Shown here piece after piece: positions 47,871 through 60,148 of a stretch of 64,000 bases of DNA (positions are counted from its first letter, which is position 1; every line of letters begins with the position of its first letter). Under the pieces are notes generated by a model. It was not told the origin of the DNA and searched no databases. It was given only the letters and a program-made list of their open reading frames with translations. The translations under genes and the position numbers were made by a program. The DNA comes from Liolophura sinensis (taxonomy: Eukaryota > Mollusca > Polyplacophora > Chitonida > Chitonidae), in NCBI RefSeq assembly GCF_032854445.1, contig NC_088295.1, forward strand, positions 436,501 to 500,500. The letters run 5' to 3'.

Positions 47871-48052
47871 CTTGAACAACTGATCTCCATTCAGTGGCGC
47901 ATGGGTTGAATGGTACAGTACAGCCTGGGCCGTAGCCGTCCCTTGCCCTGCAGGAAGTCCCATGCTAGACTTGCTTTGTACTTTGCCAAGAGCTGAGGTA
48001 GCAAAGTACGAGAGGTTCAGTAAGGTGTGTCCAGCTTGGTCATAGACATCTG
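47871..48052 (-). CDS. Candidate GC-rich exon
   Basis: This island of higher GC on the minus strand ends CAAG before GTAAGA. One frame is open throughout (VYDQAGHTLLNLSYFAT ... HAPLNGDQLFK). The 5' boundary is unclear: acceptors at about 48052 (GAGAAGCAG) or 48015 (TGCTACCTCAG) are possible. No family recognised. Confidence 0.4.
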
Positions 48053-48924
48053 CTTCTCAAGGCTGTACAGGTGGACTTTACTTTGTTTGTGAAAACAGAA
48101 GACGAGAATTTGTAAAACAAGAATTAAACTGAATTTCAGAGTGTAATGGTTTGCTTATCTATTTATACAGTGTACTAGTGGAGTACATGTGTCAGTATGA
48201 CAATGTGAGAGATATGGGATAATTTCTAAATCTGGCTTGATTCGGCCCCGCTAGCCCATTCAACAATTTCCGGGATCTACTACACTTACACACCGTTTTG
48301 TTTTTTACTTGGGCCCTTTCCACACTTATACTGCTTTTCTAAAAGTTGGTAATTAGTTATTAGCAGAGGGAAATATTTTTGCATTTCCATGGTTAGGCTT
48401 TTTTAAAACTTATTATTTTTTGCAAGGGTGCTTAATCCAAACCCTAAATGTTAAAATTCATTGCCACAGCCCCTATTTTGAGAAATGTGGCTGTACCTTA
48501 GCACCTTTCCCCTTTTAAAATCCAGCAAGGGGTCTGACGATTAATGAATTTTATGACCGAAAAACACTTGCCTTCAGTTACAATGCTGGAATGAAGTTCT
48601 GTTCATGTTTACAATTCCCTATCACACAGAATTCATTATCACACAAAAACAATGTAAAATCTCAGCATATACATATACTCTGGTTTTATAAAGTTACAGA
48701 AATATTGAATATCTGATGCCTGTCATACATCAGCTAAAGGGTTTTAGAAACTGAGAATAGCAGATGTTTTTATTGTGGGGAGATGGAATCAATCGAACTA
48801 CATGTATCGTCTAAAACATGTTAAAGCTGGCAGCTTATGACTTTTTCGTCATATCATATATTGAAATTTATATCCATACTAAGCAAACCTACATGGATGT
48901 GGATGCGCGTGGAGCAACAATCTG
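48053..48924. other. Unique AT-rich sequence
   Basis: Nothing supported. Confidence 0.35.
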
Positions 48925-49095
48925 GTGAGCCAAGCTTAAATCACATATGTTGGATTTACTTGTCGTAAAGGCTACAGAATGTAAAACAATATCACAAAGG
49001 AAATTTGAGGAACAGATAATGCCGAGGTGAACTTAGTTTATCAGACTTTTGCACAGTTCATGCATGTATGTATTGGTTTATTTTGCACAGATTTT
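48925..49095. repeat. Dispersed repeat, copy 2
   Basis: Diverged copy of 45540-45720, recognised by TTGTCGTAAAGGCTACAGAA and TATTGGTTTATTTTGCACAG. Confidence 0.7.
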
Positions 49096-49866
49096 CTCTG
49101 CATCTTATTAATATAGGGTGTGGGGAAAGGGATCTAAAACCTCAATATGGCACTATTACAGGTAGATAGATCTGAAAAACACTCAAAATGACCTTGAAAA
49201 AACTCAATATTTCTAATAGGGTAGTTAACATTTTGACGTCTATGAACCCCAGGGTAGTCTTCATCATGGAGTAACAAACAGTAATAACAATTCGCCCAGA
49301 AATCGCTGATGATACATGAGATCAAAGTTTTCGCAGTTTGTCCAAAAAAGACGGGATAAAATGTATTCTTAGCACAAGGCAGTGATATCGATAGTTCTGT
49401 AGGCATCGAGGAGTCCATATACTTTTCTACTGAAAAGAGAAAAAACACAGAGCAGGAGTTTTTGTAGCGGACGTTTCAACCTGTATCCGAGCTAGAGCCT
49501 GAGGCTGACGTCCAGAAATTGCATGCGTCAGCAGAATATAAACTTTTCGAACAAACCTCGACAGTTATTTAATCGTTCACCAATCAAAATGGGAATATCA
49601 GTACATGCTCTGAGGTTGCCACAAATTTAAACAAGGAGTTAAACCCTTCTCAAGGTCAGAAGACGGAAAGGTCAATTTCAGTTCCAGCAGCAACATCGTC
49701 TGAATGAACACTACATGTCGTCGCTAGGCTAGAGTAGACATCCTTCTTAAACATTGTTTTCTGTTGTGTAAACTATAAAGGGATGAATCTTATCATTTCT
49801 GTCGTTGGTTGATGATATGTAAGGTACGTATACTCAGCTGTAGCACTTTGTTGTTTGTCTACTTAC
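49096..49866. other. Unique sequence, nothing recognised
   Basis: A 104-codon minus-strand frame (49134-49448) shows no family motif or splice support. Confidence 0.35.
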
Positions 49867-49884
49867 CTTTCGCCTTGGCGCCAT
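49867..49884 (-). CDS. Candidate first coding exon (MAPRRK)
   Basis: On the minus strand GTTAAAATGGCGCCAAGGCG is followed by AAAG/GTAAGT: an ATG in good context, six codons and a perfect donor. The flanking 100 bases are unusually CpG-rich for the window, as expected at a promoter and first exon. It would be the 5' end of a minus-strand gene whose later exons may be among the candidates at 48-37 kb, but the phase link to 47871-48052 is not proven. Confidence 0.4.
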
Positions 49885-50299
49885 TTTAACTCCGTCGACA
49901 CATCGGGACGATTCCGGTCATGCGCACCTCCTCGAACAGGCTTGGCCTCGGATAAGATATACCGCGTTCATGGAAATGGTACCGTGTCAGTAGCTAGCTT
50001 CTCGAGATACATTAAAATTAACATTTATGAACAAGCTGACTACGTGAAGGCAACACGTAGTAAGGCAGGTGCAAATTACTGAGCACGGAAACACTATATA
50101 TATTTGAAAACCTTACTATTTTCTGGAAAAATCAACTGTTGCCTAAAGGTCGTCCACAAGATATATTCGAAAAATTCACTTTCACCTCAAAACTGTTAAA
50201 CTGAGCTTTTCGCAGACGATTATGAAATACTAAACATTCTAACAACGCACTGTAGGCATGGGTATTGGATACGGTGTGCTTACTGCATAACTGAGTGAC
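49885..50299. other. Possible promoter-side sequence, otherwise unassigned
   Basis: CpG-rich for about 100 bases next to the candidate first exon, then AT-rich. No promoter motif can be claimed. Confidence 0.3.
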
Positions 50300-51879
50300 T
50301 AGTAATTGCTTTTACTTTGGGCAACACCAAACATATCCTAAGGGCAACACATGTTGCCGAAAGGTCGAGCGAATGTCGCCGAATGGTTGTATTTTGTATT
50401 TATAATGAGCAGAACAAACCAAGAGTCCTACTCCATCAAACTCAGAATCAGGCACCAGTGGGCAAAGATAAAAAAAACAAAACAAAGGAAGATGTGTTTT
50501 TACAACACCATCAGAGGTGAATTCAAAAGATTTACTGTGAGTTCCTCGAAACCAACCCTATCTACATAGCTCGGAAATTCCGTGAAGCTAGTACACCTGG
50601 CGACACCAAAAACCAAAAACAGAGAACTAAACTTAAGTGTTGGAAAGGTCTGTATGGAGATGTGTGGACAAAACGAGCAGACAGGAAAGCACGTGGAGAA
50701 AATGAATGCCTGTAATGAGGGGTTTAAAGGCCTGATCAGCAGAGCTCCAAATGCTGCAGTCAAAAATAAGCTCAACGAATTATGTCGGACTGAAGTATTT
50801 GAAAAGGAAGAAAAATCAAAAGTAATATGGCAAAGAAAAAAAAAACTCTGGTTTATTAACCTACCGGAAGAAGAGAAGTGCAAGACCGAAACCAACATGA
50901 GGAACACATCTTAAACCGACGTTGTGACTGAGTTTAGAAATATGCAACCGCCGCAGTTTTTTTCGGATCACCGCCGAGGCAAGAAGAAACCTCCTCCGCC
51001 TAAACAACGAAGATCAATACTTCGGGAAGTGCAACCAGAAGTCTGACACCACACATCTCCAAACACTACATCACCATCAGGCAGCCAGAGGAGACAGAAC
51101 AACCGCCGAACTTGTCACCACAGACAAACCAGCGGAGCCACCCATCTATAGCAGTTCAGCGAACAATACAACCGCAAATCCGTCACCACACAACTCCGAA
51201 CACTACACCACCATCAGGGGGCCAGAGGAGACAGAACAACCCCCAACCAACAACCAACCATCCAAACCCGTCACCACAGATGACGAACCAATCGAACAGC
51301 TCCCTCAGGATAAACCAACCGAACCGACAGAAACACAACCCACGTGGGATTACCCAATTAAATTACCGGCACCTAAGCAGCAAGACAATTTCCAACCACA
51401 GCCAGTGATAGTGGATCCTAAAGTTATCAACTTGTCTGCAGTAGAGCTTTCTGAAGACGAGAAGAATTTACTACTAAGAGGAATGAAATTTACCCCACAG
51501 CAAAAGCAAATGAGCATGAGCTTGCCGCTGACATTGCAGACTTTTGTAGGAAACTTCGATCTTGTGAGTTTTTGGTGACACCGAATATACGGATGGATCC
51601 TTGGTTAAGCATAAGAGTGGACTTGAACCAGGTAGGGGTAGGGATAGAAATTTAGACATTTTCATTGATTATGAACAAATGGTACTACCAGACAAAATTG
51701 AAGAGATGCTTAATGACAATCGAACATATGAATCAATGAACAGGAACATAGATAATCTAACTAAGCGCAAAATTGAAAAACATATCAAGGACCACGGCAC
51801 TAAGCCAAAACCAGCCAATTATATGGTCTACCTAAAATTCACAAATCGGCTGAAATCATAACGGCAATACAAGAGCAAA

Positions 51880-52690
51880 ATACTGAATATGTTAAGTTAA
51901 ACAACCCAAGCGATCTCAAATTCCGCCCCATAGCAGCGGAATCAGTCTGTACCACTCTTCACCTAAGTCAGCTCGTTGATATCCTGTTAAAACCATATGT
52001 TCACTATGTCCCATCATCATATGCGGGATGATCTGGATTTTCTAAACTTCATCCCTAATTCCATAAACGATGATGAAATATTTTGTACCTTAGATGCAAC
52101 CAATCTTTACAGCAATATCTCTCATGAACTTGGGATTACAACCATTGAATACCGACTCGATTAACATATCAAAGACCGTTTTTCCAAGGAATTTGTACTG
52201 TCCGGCTCATTTTAGAAAATAACACATTTGAATTTGGAAGTAAAAATTATCGCCAAATTTTAGGCACAGCGATGGGTACAAAGTTTGCACCAACCTAAGC
52301 TACTTTAGCGTTAGGATACTTACAGCAAAAGCTCTACAGTGAAACTGAAACTAACTACGGACGTAATATATCTAAATTCGTCAAAGAGTCATTTAGAACG
52401 TTTTTGGATGATTGTTTTATCATTCAGCATGGGCGATAGGATCAATATTATGGATCTTTTTACTGCCTTAGACAATTTGGATCCAAATATCAAGTTCACG
52501 GTAGAAACTAGTCACGATGAAATAGCTTTCTTAGACACTCTCCTTACTCGCAAAGGGAATGAGATTCTCACACATACTTTCTACAAACCGACCAACACAA
52601 AACAATACCTAGATTATAGATCCTGCCACCATCACCACAAAAAAAACACAAAAAACAATCAGAAACAATTTACACCGATACGATTCTAGA
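51880..52690 (+). pseudogene. Penelope-like reverse transcriptase, broken
   Basis: Palm motifs are recognisable in sequence order across frames: LKFRPIAAESVC near 51918; TLDATNLYSNISHELG near 52087 (catalytic Asp of motif A); LGTAMGTKFAPT near 52261 (motif B); FLDDCFII at 52401-52424 (motif C with the Asp pair); and FTVETSHDEIAFLDTLLTRK near 52497. There are several in-frame stops and frameshifts between them. Confidence 0.82.
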
Positions 52691-52939
52691 TTGATACGCT
52701 TTCATTTTTATGCACTCATAACCCCAACAATTTCAACTTCTTTCCCGTTATCCACATCAACCGACCACTAATAGAATCAAATGATCATCTAACTAAGACT
52801 TTCATCAAACCAAAATTATTAAATCGTATTATTACGACGCAAATGCTGTGAACATTAAAAAAACAAGCAGTCATTTTTTGTTTCATGTTTCCAATTTTAA
52901 CTTCCGTATTAATGCTAATATGAACTGTAATTCCCAAAA

Positions 52940-53240
52940 TCTACTGTAAGTCTTAACCTGCTCTAATTGTAACAAATTCTACATAGGCGAAACCGCTGAT
53001 TCATTAAGGAATCGGTATAGGGTACATAGGCAACAAATTAACACGCCAAGTTTACAGATTTTACCTGTAACCAAACCTATCGCATCGTGTACCCGTAACC
53101 TAAACAGTGGGCCCAAGTTCCACGCAATGCCCTTCTTTACATTACCGTTGAATAGGCCCTCAAAGAGAAATCGAAGAGCAGAATTTCATTCATAAATTTA
53201 AATCTGAATTTAACAGAGAAAACATCGGGAGATAATCTCT
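52940..53240 (+). pseudogene. GIY-YIG endonuclease domain remnant
   Basis: After a stop the frame reads VLTCSNCNKFYIGETADSLR followed by NRYRVHRQQINT and later SGPKFHAMPFF. The F/Y-YIGET followed by Arg-x-Arg and His is the GIY-YIG nuclease signature as found at the C-terminus of Penelope-like proteins. Confidence 0.8.
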
Positions 53241-53407
53241 CCGAATGGATAATCCCCTGGGCAAGTTCGAACTATGTGTAATTTGTAGCTAGGACTGATC
53301 ACCATGGCTTTATCTTCCTGCGTGTATATATAGCTGTCGCAAGATATGTTCAAATTAAAAAAAAAGCTATGAAGTAACTAGTAAGCTAAATCAGCAAGTT
53401 GAGTTTG

Positions 53408-53722
<315 letters not shown>

Positions 53723-53725
<3 letters not shown>

Positions 53726-54224
53726 CAGGTGCAAGACCCACAGGGTGGACGCTGTGTGGCGGTTGGGATGGGTGATGAACAGGCCCCTTTCGAGGAGGGA
53801 GAGCTGGAAGGTACTGGTCTTCACAGAGTTGGAGGGTAGGGATGGCATGGTGTTGGGGTACGTGTTCCAGGTGTTATCTAGAAATTGACAACACAGCGCC
53901 TATAAAGATCTATATGTATCTATATCTATATGCTTCCAGATTCACCGGTCCAAAAGACCAAAAGGGCTGGAGACAAAAATGATGATTGTGTATAACTGTC
54001 ACCATGCAGTGGGTGACTGTCATTGTGCAAGTCAAAGACTGCCCCACGTAAAAACTAGGCCGATATCAAAAGTCAAACAGCCTTATGCGGATTTTAGTCG
54101 CCTTTGGCAGGATGAATGATACAATTCCATAATAAACTGCATGAAATGTCAAGTAATTTCAACGTGGTGCAGTATAATACATCATCGTTTAACACACAGT
54201 TACATGTATGTGTTCAATTTCTTT
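53723..54224. other. Unique sequence, nothing recognised
   Basis: No supported feature. Confidence 0.35.
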
Positions 54225-54465
54225 TCATTTGTTTGTCATTTAGTCTCCTGGATTGAGTGAGAACACACCACTTCCGTGCATAGTCATTGTTTCCAGCATG
54301 TAACCTCCCTTCGGTAAGTCATCTCGGCGAAGCAGCACTTGAAATCTGCTCTACAACAAAGAGGCATATTGCAAGTAGATGCACTCTAAGGACACCTTCG
54401 TCGTCATGTGACTGAACAATTTTTAAACACGGCCTTAAACACTAGGCACTCGCACTCACTTGGTA
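54225..54465 (+). mobile_element. Diverged SINE family B-like copy with an extra 5' segment
   Basis: 54300-54465 shares CTTCGGTAAGTC, GAAGCAGCACT, GAGGCATATTGCA and CGTCGTCATGTGACTGAACA with the SINE at 271-615. The preceding ~85 bp (GTGAGAACACACCACTT ... GCATAGTCATTGTTTCCA) is instead shared with 59960-60050. Confidence 0.65.
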
Positions 54466-55445
54466 ATTCTCGCCACGATATACACGTATGACAGCTGAAA
54501 TATTGCCGGTTTGGCGTTAAACCGCACTGGTTCATTCCTACATTCACTCACTCATCCATGCCTATAATTTTGAGCTAATATTAAACCACTCCACTGGATC
54601 TGATCGATGAGTACCATTGTGTAGCGTATTTCCGCAACCTGGAACAAAGACAATGTAATCTTTGGATATTAGTTTCTCAAAATACACCAGTTTGTGCACG
54701 CGTTGCATTCAAATGAATAACAAATTTCGTATAATTCAAAATACGAGTCACTTAATTTACGCATTTTTTAGATTAAGAATCATTTTAAATACTACACACC
54801 ATTATGAGTGACATTTTTGAAAGACAATATTGTAAGCTATCCTTGGTAAATAAAGAAAATTTGCAAATATGGATTTTTTTGGCCAAAAATCTACGTTATA
54901 CACTGTACATGTACCACAGCCTATTTAATTCAATCATTCACTCATTATGTCAGTTTTAAAGGCCTACATGTGGTAGGGCACACTAGCTGTTCCTACGAAT
55001 GTTTTCACGGTGATCAAGAATAGGCACCAACCATATCTTTGCACAACTAAGTAGGTATGATTCTAACCATCACTAAACACATATGTCTATTGTTAGTTAA
55101 TGTTCTTTGTTTTTCCACAAAATATTGTATAATTATTATTCTTTTCAATGGAGTTGTTAATCCAGTGAGGTAAAAATTAGGAAAAAAACGGATAGAGGCT
55201 ACATAATGTTTGCAGCCTACTATTTCTGTTGAATACATAAAGTAAATCCTTGTCACGTGGTTTTGTCTTATAACTGTAGTTCATTGAGGTCGAATTTATT
55301 GTCTCTTTGTTAGAGGTTGACACGAACGGGTTGTAGTATTGCCGAACCTGTCAAAAGCCAGTCGTTCATTGGTAGTCGCAGAGTGTTAATCCATCGAAGG
55401 GAGACTACTTTTGTTAACCGGAACGATTACTTCTGGAAATCCGTT
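54466..55445. other. Unique AT-rich sequence
   Basis: Nothing supported up to the SDR-like frame. Confidence 0.35.
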
Positions 55446-55608
55446 ATGGAAAGGTGGTGCGGAAGGGTGACCCTCGTAACAGGCACCTCTGCTGGAACTG
55501 GAGCTGCCATTGTGCGTGCTCTGGTGGTAGGGGGCATGAAATTGGTTAGATGAGCCCGACGTGTGGAGAAAATTCAGACTGGTCTGAAAAAGGCAGTTAT
55601 AGGTTACT
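55446..55608 (+). pseudogene. First-exon fragment of a DHRS11-like short-chain dehydrogenase
   Basis: The ATG at 55446 opens MERWCGRVTLVTGTSAGTGA followed by AIVRALVVGGMKLVR and a TGA stop at 55551, after which ARRVEKIQTGLKKAVIG continues in the same frame. This aligns with the N-terminus of DHRS11-type SDR enzymes (MERW...LVTGAS.GIGAA.ARALV..G.K.VGCAR.V), which use NADP(H). The cofactor-binding TGxxxGxG motif is preserved (TGTSAGTG). The stop replaces the Cys of VGCAR, and the Gly before it is Arg. No further exons are seen before the minisatellite. It is most likely a duplicated and broken first exon. Confidence 0.75.
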
Positions 55609-55699
55609 TCATACCCTCCTATCTCTTCACGGCCTTGACCAACTCCAAACTAACTCATAATTCAGTTAGTTTGTATGGGTCAAAGGTGATGAGATACAT

Positions 55700-57825
55700 G
55701 TAGCTAGCTCCTCACACCTTAAACAGGGTCATAGGCAAGTCGGGAAAAATTCAACAGGCGAGACAAGATAAACTCACATGCAAGACACGATAAATGGGTG
55801 TCATGGGTGACACAGGGTAAAATCATAGTGGAGGCAGGGTACAGGCACAGGTTAGACAGGTTAAAATCATATAGGTGAGACAGGGTAAAGTCTCAGGTAC
55901 GTCAGGATAAATGTATAAATGGGAAAAGGTACAGCCTCCGGTTAGACAGGGTAAAGTCATAGGTGAGAAAGAGTAAAGTCACAGGTGGGACAGGATAAAT
56001 GGATAGATGTGACAGGGTAAAATTATAGGTGAGGCAGGGTAAAATAGGTGAGACAGGGTAAAGTCATATAGGTGAGACAGGATAAATGGATAGATGGGAC
56101 ACGGTGCAGTCACAGGCGAAACAGGGTAAAGTCTTATGTGAGACAGGGTAAATGGATAGATGGGGAAGGTTAAAGTCATATAGGTGAGACAGATTAAAGT
56201 CATATAGGTGAGACAAGGTAAAGTCATATAGACGAGACAGGGGTAGAGCCTTAGAAGAGACAGGGTAAATTTGATTTATTTATTTATTTGATTGGTTTTT
56301 TACGCCGTACTCAAGAATATTTCACTTATACGACGGCGGCCAGGAAATGGGGGGTCGTGGGTGGAAACCGGGCAGAGCCCGGGGAAACCCGCGACCATTC
56401 GCAGGCTGCTGGCAGACCTTCCCATCTACGGCCGGAGAGGAAGCCAGCATAAGCTGGACACACAGCGACCACATCGGTAAGAGATTCCTGGGTCATTACG
56501 TTGCGCTAGCGCGCTATCCAACTGAGCCACAGAGGCCCCGAGACAAGGTAAATGGATAGATGGGATAGGAAACAGTCACAGGCGAGACAGTTAAAAGTCT
56601 TGGTGAGACTGGGTAAAATCATCTTAGATGGGTAAAGTCATAGATATGAGAGGATAAAATCATAGGTGAGACAGGGTAAAGTCACAGGTGAGAAAGAGTA
56701 AAGTCACAGTCACAGGTGAGATATGGTAAAGTTACAGATGAGGCAGGTTAAAGTCATATGTGAGACAGGATAAAGTCTAATCTGAGAAAGGGCAAATGTA
56801 TAGATGGGACAGGGCACAGTCACAGTCGAGACAGGATAAAGTCACAAGCGAGACAGTAGTCCTGTAGGCGATACAGGGGTAAATGGATAAATGGGGCAGA
56901 GTAAAGTCACAGGTGAGACAGGGTAAATCATAGGTGAGAAAGGGTAAAGTCATAGGTAAGACAGGGCTGTCACAGACGAGGCAGGGGTAAAGTCACAGGC
57001 GAGACAGGGTAAAGTTATATAGGCGAGACAGGGATGGACATAGGCGAGACAGGGTAAATGGATAGATGGGGCAGGGTAAAGTCATAGGTGAGACAGGGTA
57101 AAGTCATAGGTGAGACAGGGTAAAATCATAGGCGAGGCAGAGTAAAATCATAGGTGAGGCAGGGTAAAGTCATAGATGAGACAGGGTAATGTCATAGGTG
57201 TGACAGGGTAAATTCACAGGCGAGACAGAGTAAAGTCATAGGTGTGACAGGGTAAAATCATTGGTGAGACAGGGTAAAGTCATATAGGCGAGACAAGGGT
57301 AAAGTGATAGGTGAGGACAGGGTAAATTCACAGGCGAGACATGGTAAAGTCAAAGGTGAGACAGGGTTAAGCCATATAGGCGAGACAGAGGTAAAGCCAT
57401 AGGTGAGACAGGGTGCAGTCACAGGCGAGGCATGGTAAAGTCATAGGTGAAACAGGGTAAAGTCATATAGGCAAGACAAGGGTAAAGTCAAAGGCGAGAC
57501 AGGGTAAAGTCATATAGGCGAGACAAGGGTAAAGTCACAGGCGAGACAGGATAAAGTCACAGGTAAGACATAATAAAGTTACAAGTGGCTATATTCACAG
57601 GTGAGAGAATGGGTCAAATCATAGGTGAGAGAGTGTAAAGTCACATGTGAGACACAGTGAAGTCACATGTGAGACAGGGTGAAGTCACGGATAAAACAAC
57701 GTAAAGTCACAGGTAAGACAGGGCGAAGTCACAGGCGAGACAGAGCACAGTTACAGGTAAGACAGGGCGAAGTCACAGGCGAGACAAAGCACAGTTACAG
57801 GTAAGACAGGGTAAATTCATAGGTG
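55700..57825. repeat. 22-bp minisatellite, block 1
   Basis: Some 90 diverged units of GACAGGGTAAAGTCATAGGT-GA, interrupted by a SINE at 56271-56540. On the plus strand many units contain CAGGTGAGAC or CAGGTAAGAC, close to a 5' splice site consensus. Confidence 0.93.
56271..56540 (-). mobile_element. SINE family A, reversed copy
   Basis: Reverse complement of the SINE at 40945-41211: tail TTTATTTATTTATTTGATTG, then TACGCCGTACTCAAGAATAT, GACGGCGGCCAG, GCAGAGCCCGGGGAAACCCG, and the head reading GCGCTAGCGCGCTATCCAAC and TGAGCCACAGAGGCCCC. It is inserted in the 22-bp array; GAGACA-GGTAAAT on both sides could be the target duplication or just repeat sequence. Confidence 0.92.
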
Positions 57826-59165
57826 AAATGGACCAGCTTTGTACCCAACACACACAACAGTGTGTCGGAAACCTACTCACACTGGACTCTACACCAAATG
57901 AACCAGCTTTGTACCCAACACACAGCAGTGTATCGGAAACCTACTCACCTTGGACTCTACACCAAATGGACCAGTTTTGTACCCAACACACAACGGTGTA
58001 TCGGAAACCTACTCAAACTGGACTCTACACTGAATGGACCAGCTTTGTACCCAACACACACAACAGTGTGTCGGAAACCTACTCAAACTGGACTCTACAC
58101 CGAATGGACCAGCTTTGTACACAACACACACTACAGTGTGTCGGAAACCTACTCACGCTGGACTCTTCACCCAATGGACCAGCTTTGTACCCAATACACA
58201 CAACCGTGTGTCGGAAACCTACTCACACTGGACTCTACACCAAATGGACCAGCTTTGTACCCAACACACACAACCGTGTGTCGGAAACCTACTCACACTG
58301 GACTCTACACCGAATGGACCAGCTTTGTACCCAACACACACAACAGTGTATCGGAAACCTACTCACACTGGACTCTACACTGAATGGACCAGCTTTGTAC
58401 CCAACACACACAACAGTGTATCGGAAACCTACTCACACTGGACTCTACAACGAATGGACCAGCTTTGTACACAACACACACTACAGTGTGTCGGAAACCT
58501 ACTCACACTGGACTCTACACCGAATGGACCAGCTTTGTACCCAACACACACAACAGTGTATCGGAAACCTACTCACACTGGACTCTACACTGAATGGACC
58601 AGCTTTGTACCCAATACACACAACAGTGTGTTGGAAACCTACTCACACTGGACTCTACACCAAATGGACCAGCTTTGTACCCAACACACAATAGTGTATC
58701 GGAGACCTACTCACACTGGACTCTACACCGAATGGACCAGCTTTGTACACAATACACACAACTGTGTATCGGAAGCCTACTCACCTTGGACTCTACACCG
58801 AATGGACCAGCTTTGTACCCAACACACACAACAGTGTGTCGGAAACCTACTCACACTGGACTCTTCACCCAATGGACCAGCTTTGTACCCAACACACACA
58901 ACAGTGTGTCGGAAACCTACTCACACTGGACTCTACACCGAATGGACCAGCTTTGTACCCAACACACACAACAGTGTGTTGGAAACCTACTCTCCTTGGA
59001 CTCTACACCGAATGGACCAGCTTTGTACCCAACACACACAACAGTGTGTTGGAAACCTACTCTCCTTGGACTCTACACCGAATGGACCAGCTTTGTACCC
59101 AACACACACAACAGTGTGTCGGAAACCTACTCACACTGAACTCTACACCAAATGGACCAGCTTTG
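57826..59165. repeat. 70-bp minisatellite, stop-free in all plus-strand frames
   Basis: About 19 units of AATGGACCAGCTTTGTACCC-AACACACACAACAGTGTGTC-GGAAACCTACTCACACTGGA-CTCTACACCG. Since 70 is not a multiple of 3, a long frame cycles through three readings, giving a 70-residue super-repeat. All three plus frames are open for hundreds of codons, up to 385. One unit is shortened by 2-3 bases, as near 57921. There is no start context, domain or splice evidence for a real gene. Confidence 0.95.
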
Positions 59166-59169
59166 TATC

Positions 59170-59830
59170 CAACAAGTACAAATCAGTCTAATTAATAGAA
59201 TACCTAACTGTGCTTGGAACAATTGCAGTTCCCATACCATTCTCACCAATGAGGCTGAAAATATTAAAATTATGCTGTCTAAAAATATGTATCCACCCAG
59301 TGTGACAGACTCTGTCATCAAGCATTTCTTTTAAAAAAAATTTATGCTCGACTAGCAAAGTATATGGCCCTGAAAAGCATAAAATCGTCATAAGGCTCCC
59401 AGCGTCTACCAAACTTATTCGACAACTCTCCACGCTACAAAACTTACTGCCTGTAGTACAATTTGTGTTACATGTACATCAGACCTTTCCTGTCAGCAGA
59501 TCTTTCAAATTTGAAGACCGAGGGCACGATGTATTACCCAGTAATGTTATCTACAAAGACTGGTGATTGTAACTCAAGGTACATACGATTAACGTAACGT
59601 CACATTGATCTAACGTTTGCCCAACATCATATATTACACAAAAATAACAAGGGGTCAGCTGTGGCTGACCATTGTTACAATCAAAATCACAACCCAAATT
59701 CTCTGACATTTCAAATCATTGACTACTCCAAACATACTCTGAAGCTAGCCTATTTGGAATCCCGTCATATTGCTAAACATAATCCAGCTCTGAATTTTCA
59801 AGTCAGCTCAATGTCCTTCTGTTTGTTTGA
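59170..59830 (+). mobile_element. Penelope-like element 3' remnant (second, different family)
   Basis: Frames shift several times, but the order is recognisable: INRIPNCAWNNCSS and EAENIKIMLSKNMYPPSVTD (RT thumb/linker type), FEDRGHDVLPSNVIYKD, then GDCNSRYIRLT-stop-RHIDLTF (GIY-YIG core) and KGSAVADHCYNQNHNP ... ESRHIAKHNPALNFQVS, typical of the nuclease C-terminus. The YIGxT motif reads YIRLT. The sequence is distinct from the element at 50300-53390. The upstream part is missing; it abuts the 70-bp array. Confidence 0.65.
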
Positions 59831-60148
59831 TATTTAATTAATTCCTAGCTCCTGGTCTTTGTAAGATCACACTGCCTAGGTTTTTGTTTTTATTTTCTCT
59901 TTATTTATTATTTTTTAAATTTTTTAAATTTTTATTTATTTATTTATTTATTTTTTATGTTCAGTTCCTTTTTATTTGTTTGTCAGTTAGTCTTCTAATG
60001 GGGTAAGAACACGCCGCTTTGTCGATGCACAGTCATTGTTTCCATCACGTAAAACCTGCTTGGATACATTGTACATAACACTGCCTACCTGCCCAAGTTG
60101 TCAACAATACTGTTAACTTTCTTTCTAGATAAATAGCTGGTTGGTGAA
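59831..60148. other. T-rich sequence with a dispersed repeat
   Basis: A TTTATTTATT-rich tract (about 59885-59960) is followed by about 90 bp (59960-60050: GTAAGAACACGCCGCTT ... GCACAGTCATTGTTTCCATC) shared with 54225-54310. Confidence 0.6.

Larger units (their letters stand above)
50300..53390 (+). mobile_element. Penelope-like element with GIY-YIG endonuclease, decayed
   Basis: A single element can be followed through broken frames. The N-terminal Lys/Thr/Gln-rich region (50317-51410) includes CEFLETNPIYIARKFREAST. A pre-RT segment follows (51411-51850: VINLSAVELSEDEKNLLLRG, IDNLTKRKIEKHIKDHGTK). The RT palm lies at 51880-52690 and the GIY-YIG domain at 52940-53240. RT followed by a C-terminal GIY-YIG endonuclease is characteristic of Penelope-like elements. 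Frameshifts and stops in every domain make it inactive. Its 3' end lies just before a (TA)n microsatellite. Both outer limits are approximate and no terminal repeats were identified. Confidence 0.8.

Noticed and set aside
57823-59195. Long plus-strand open frames (up to 385 codons) as a repeat-protein gene
   Set aside because: The 70-bp unit is stop-free in every phase, all three frames are equally open, and there is no start, splice or domain evidence.
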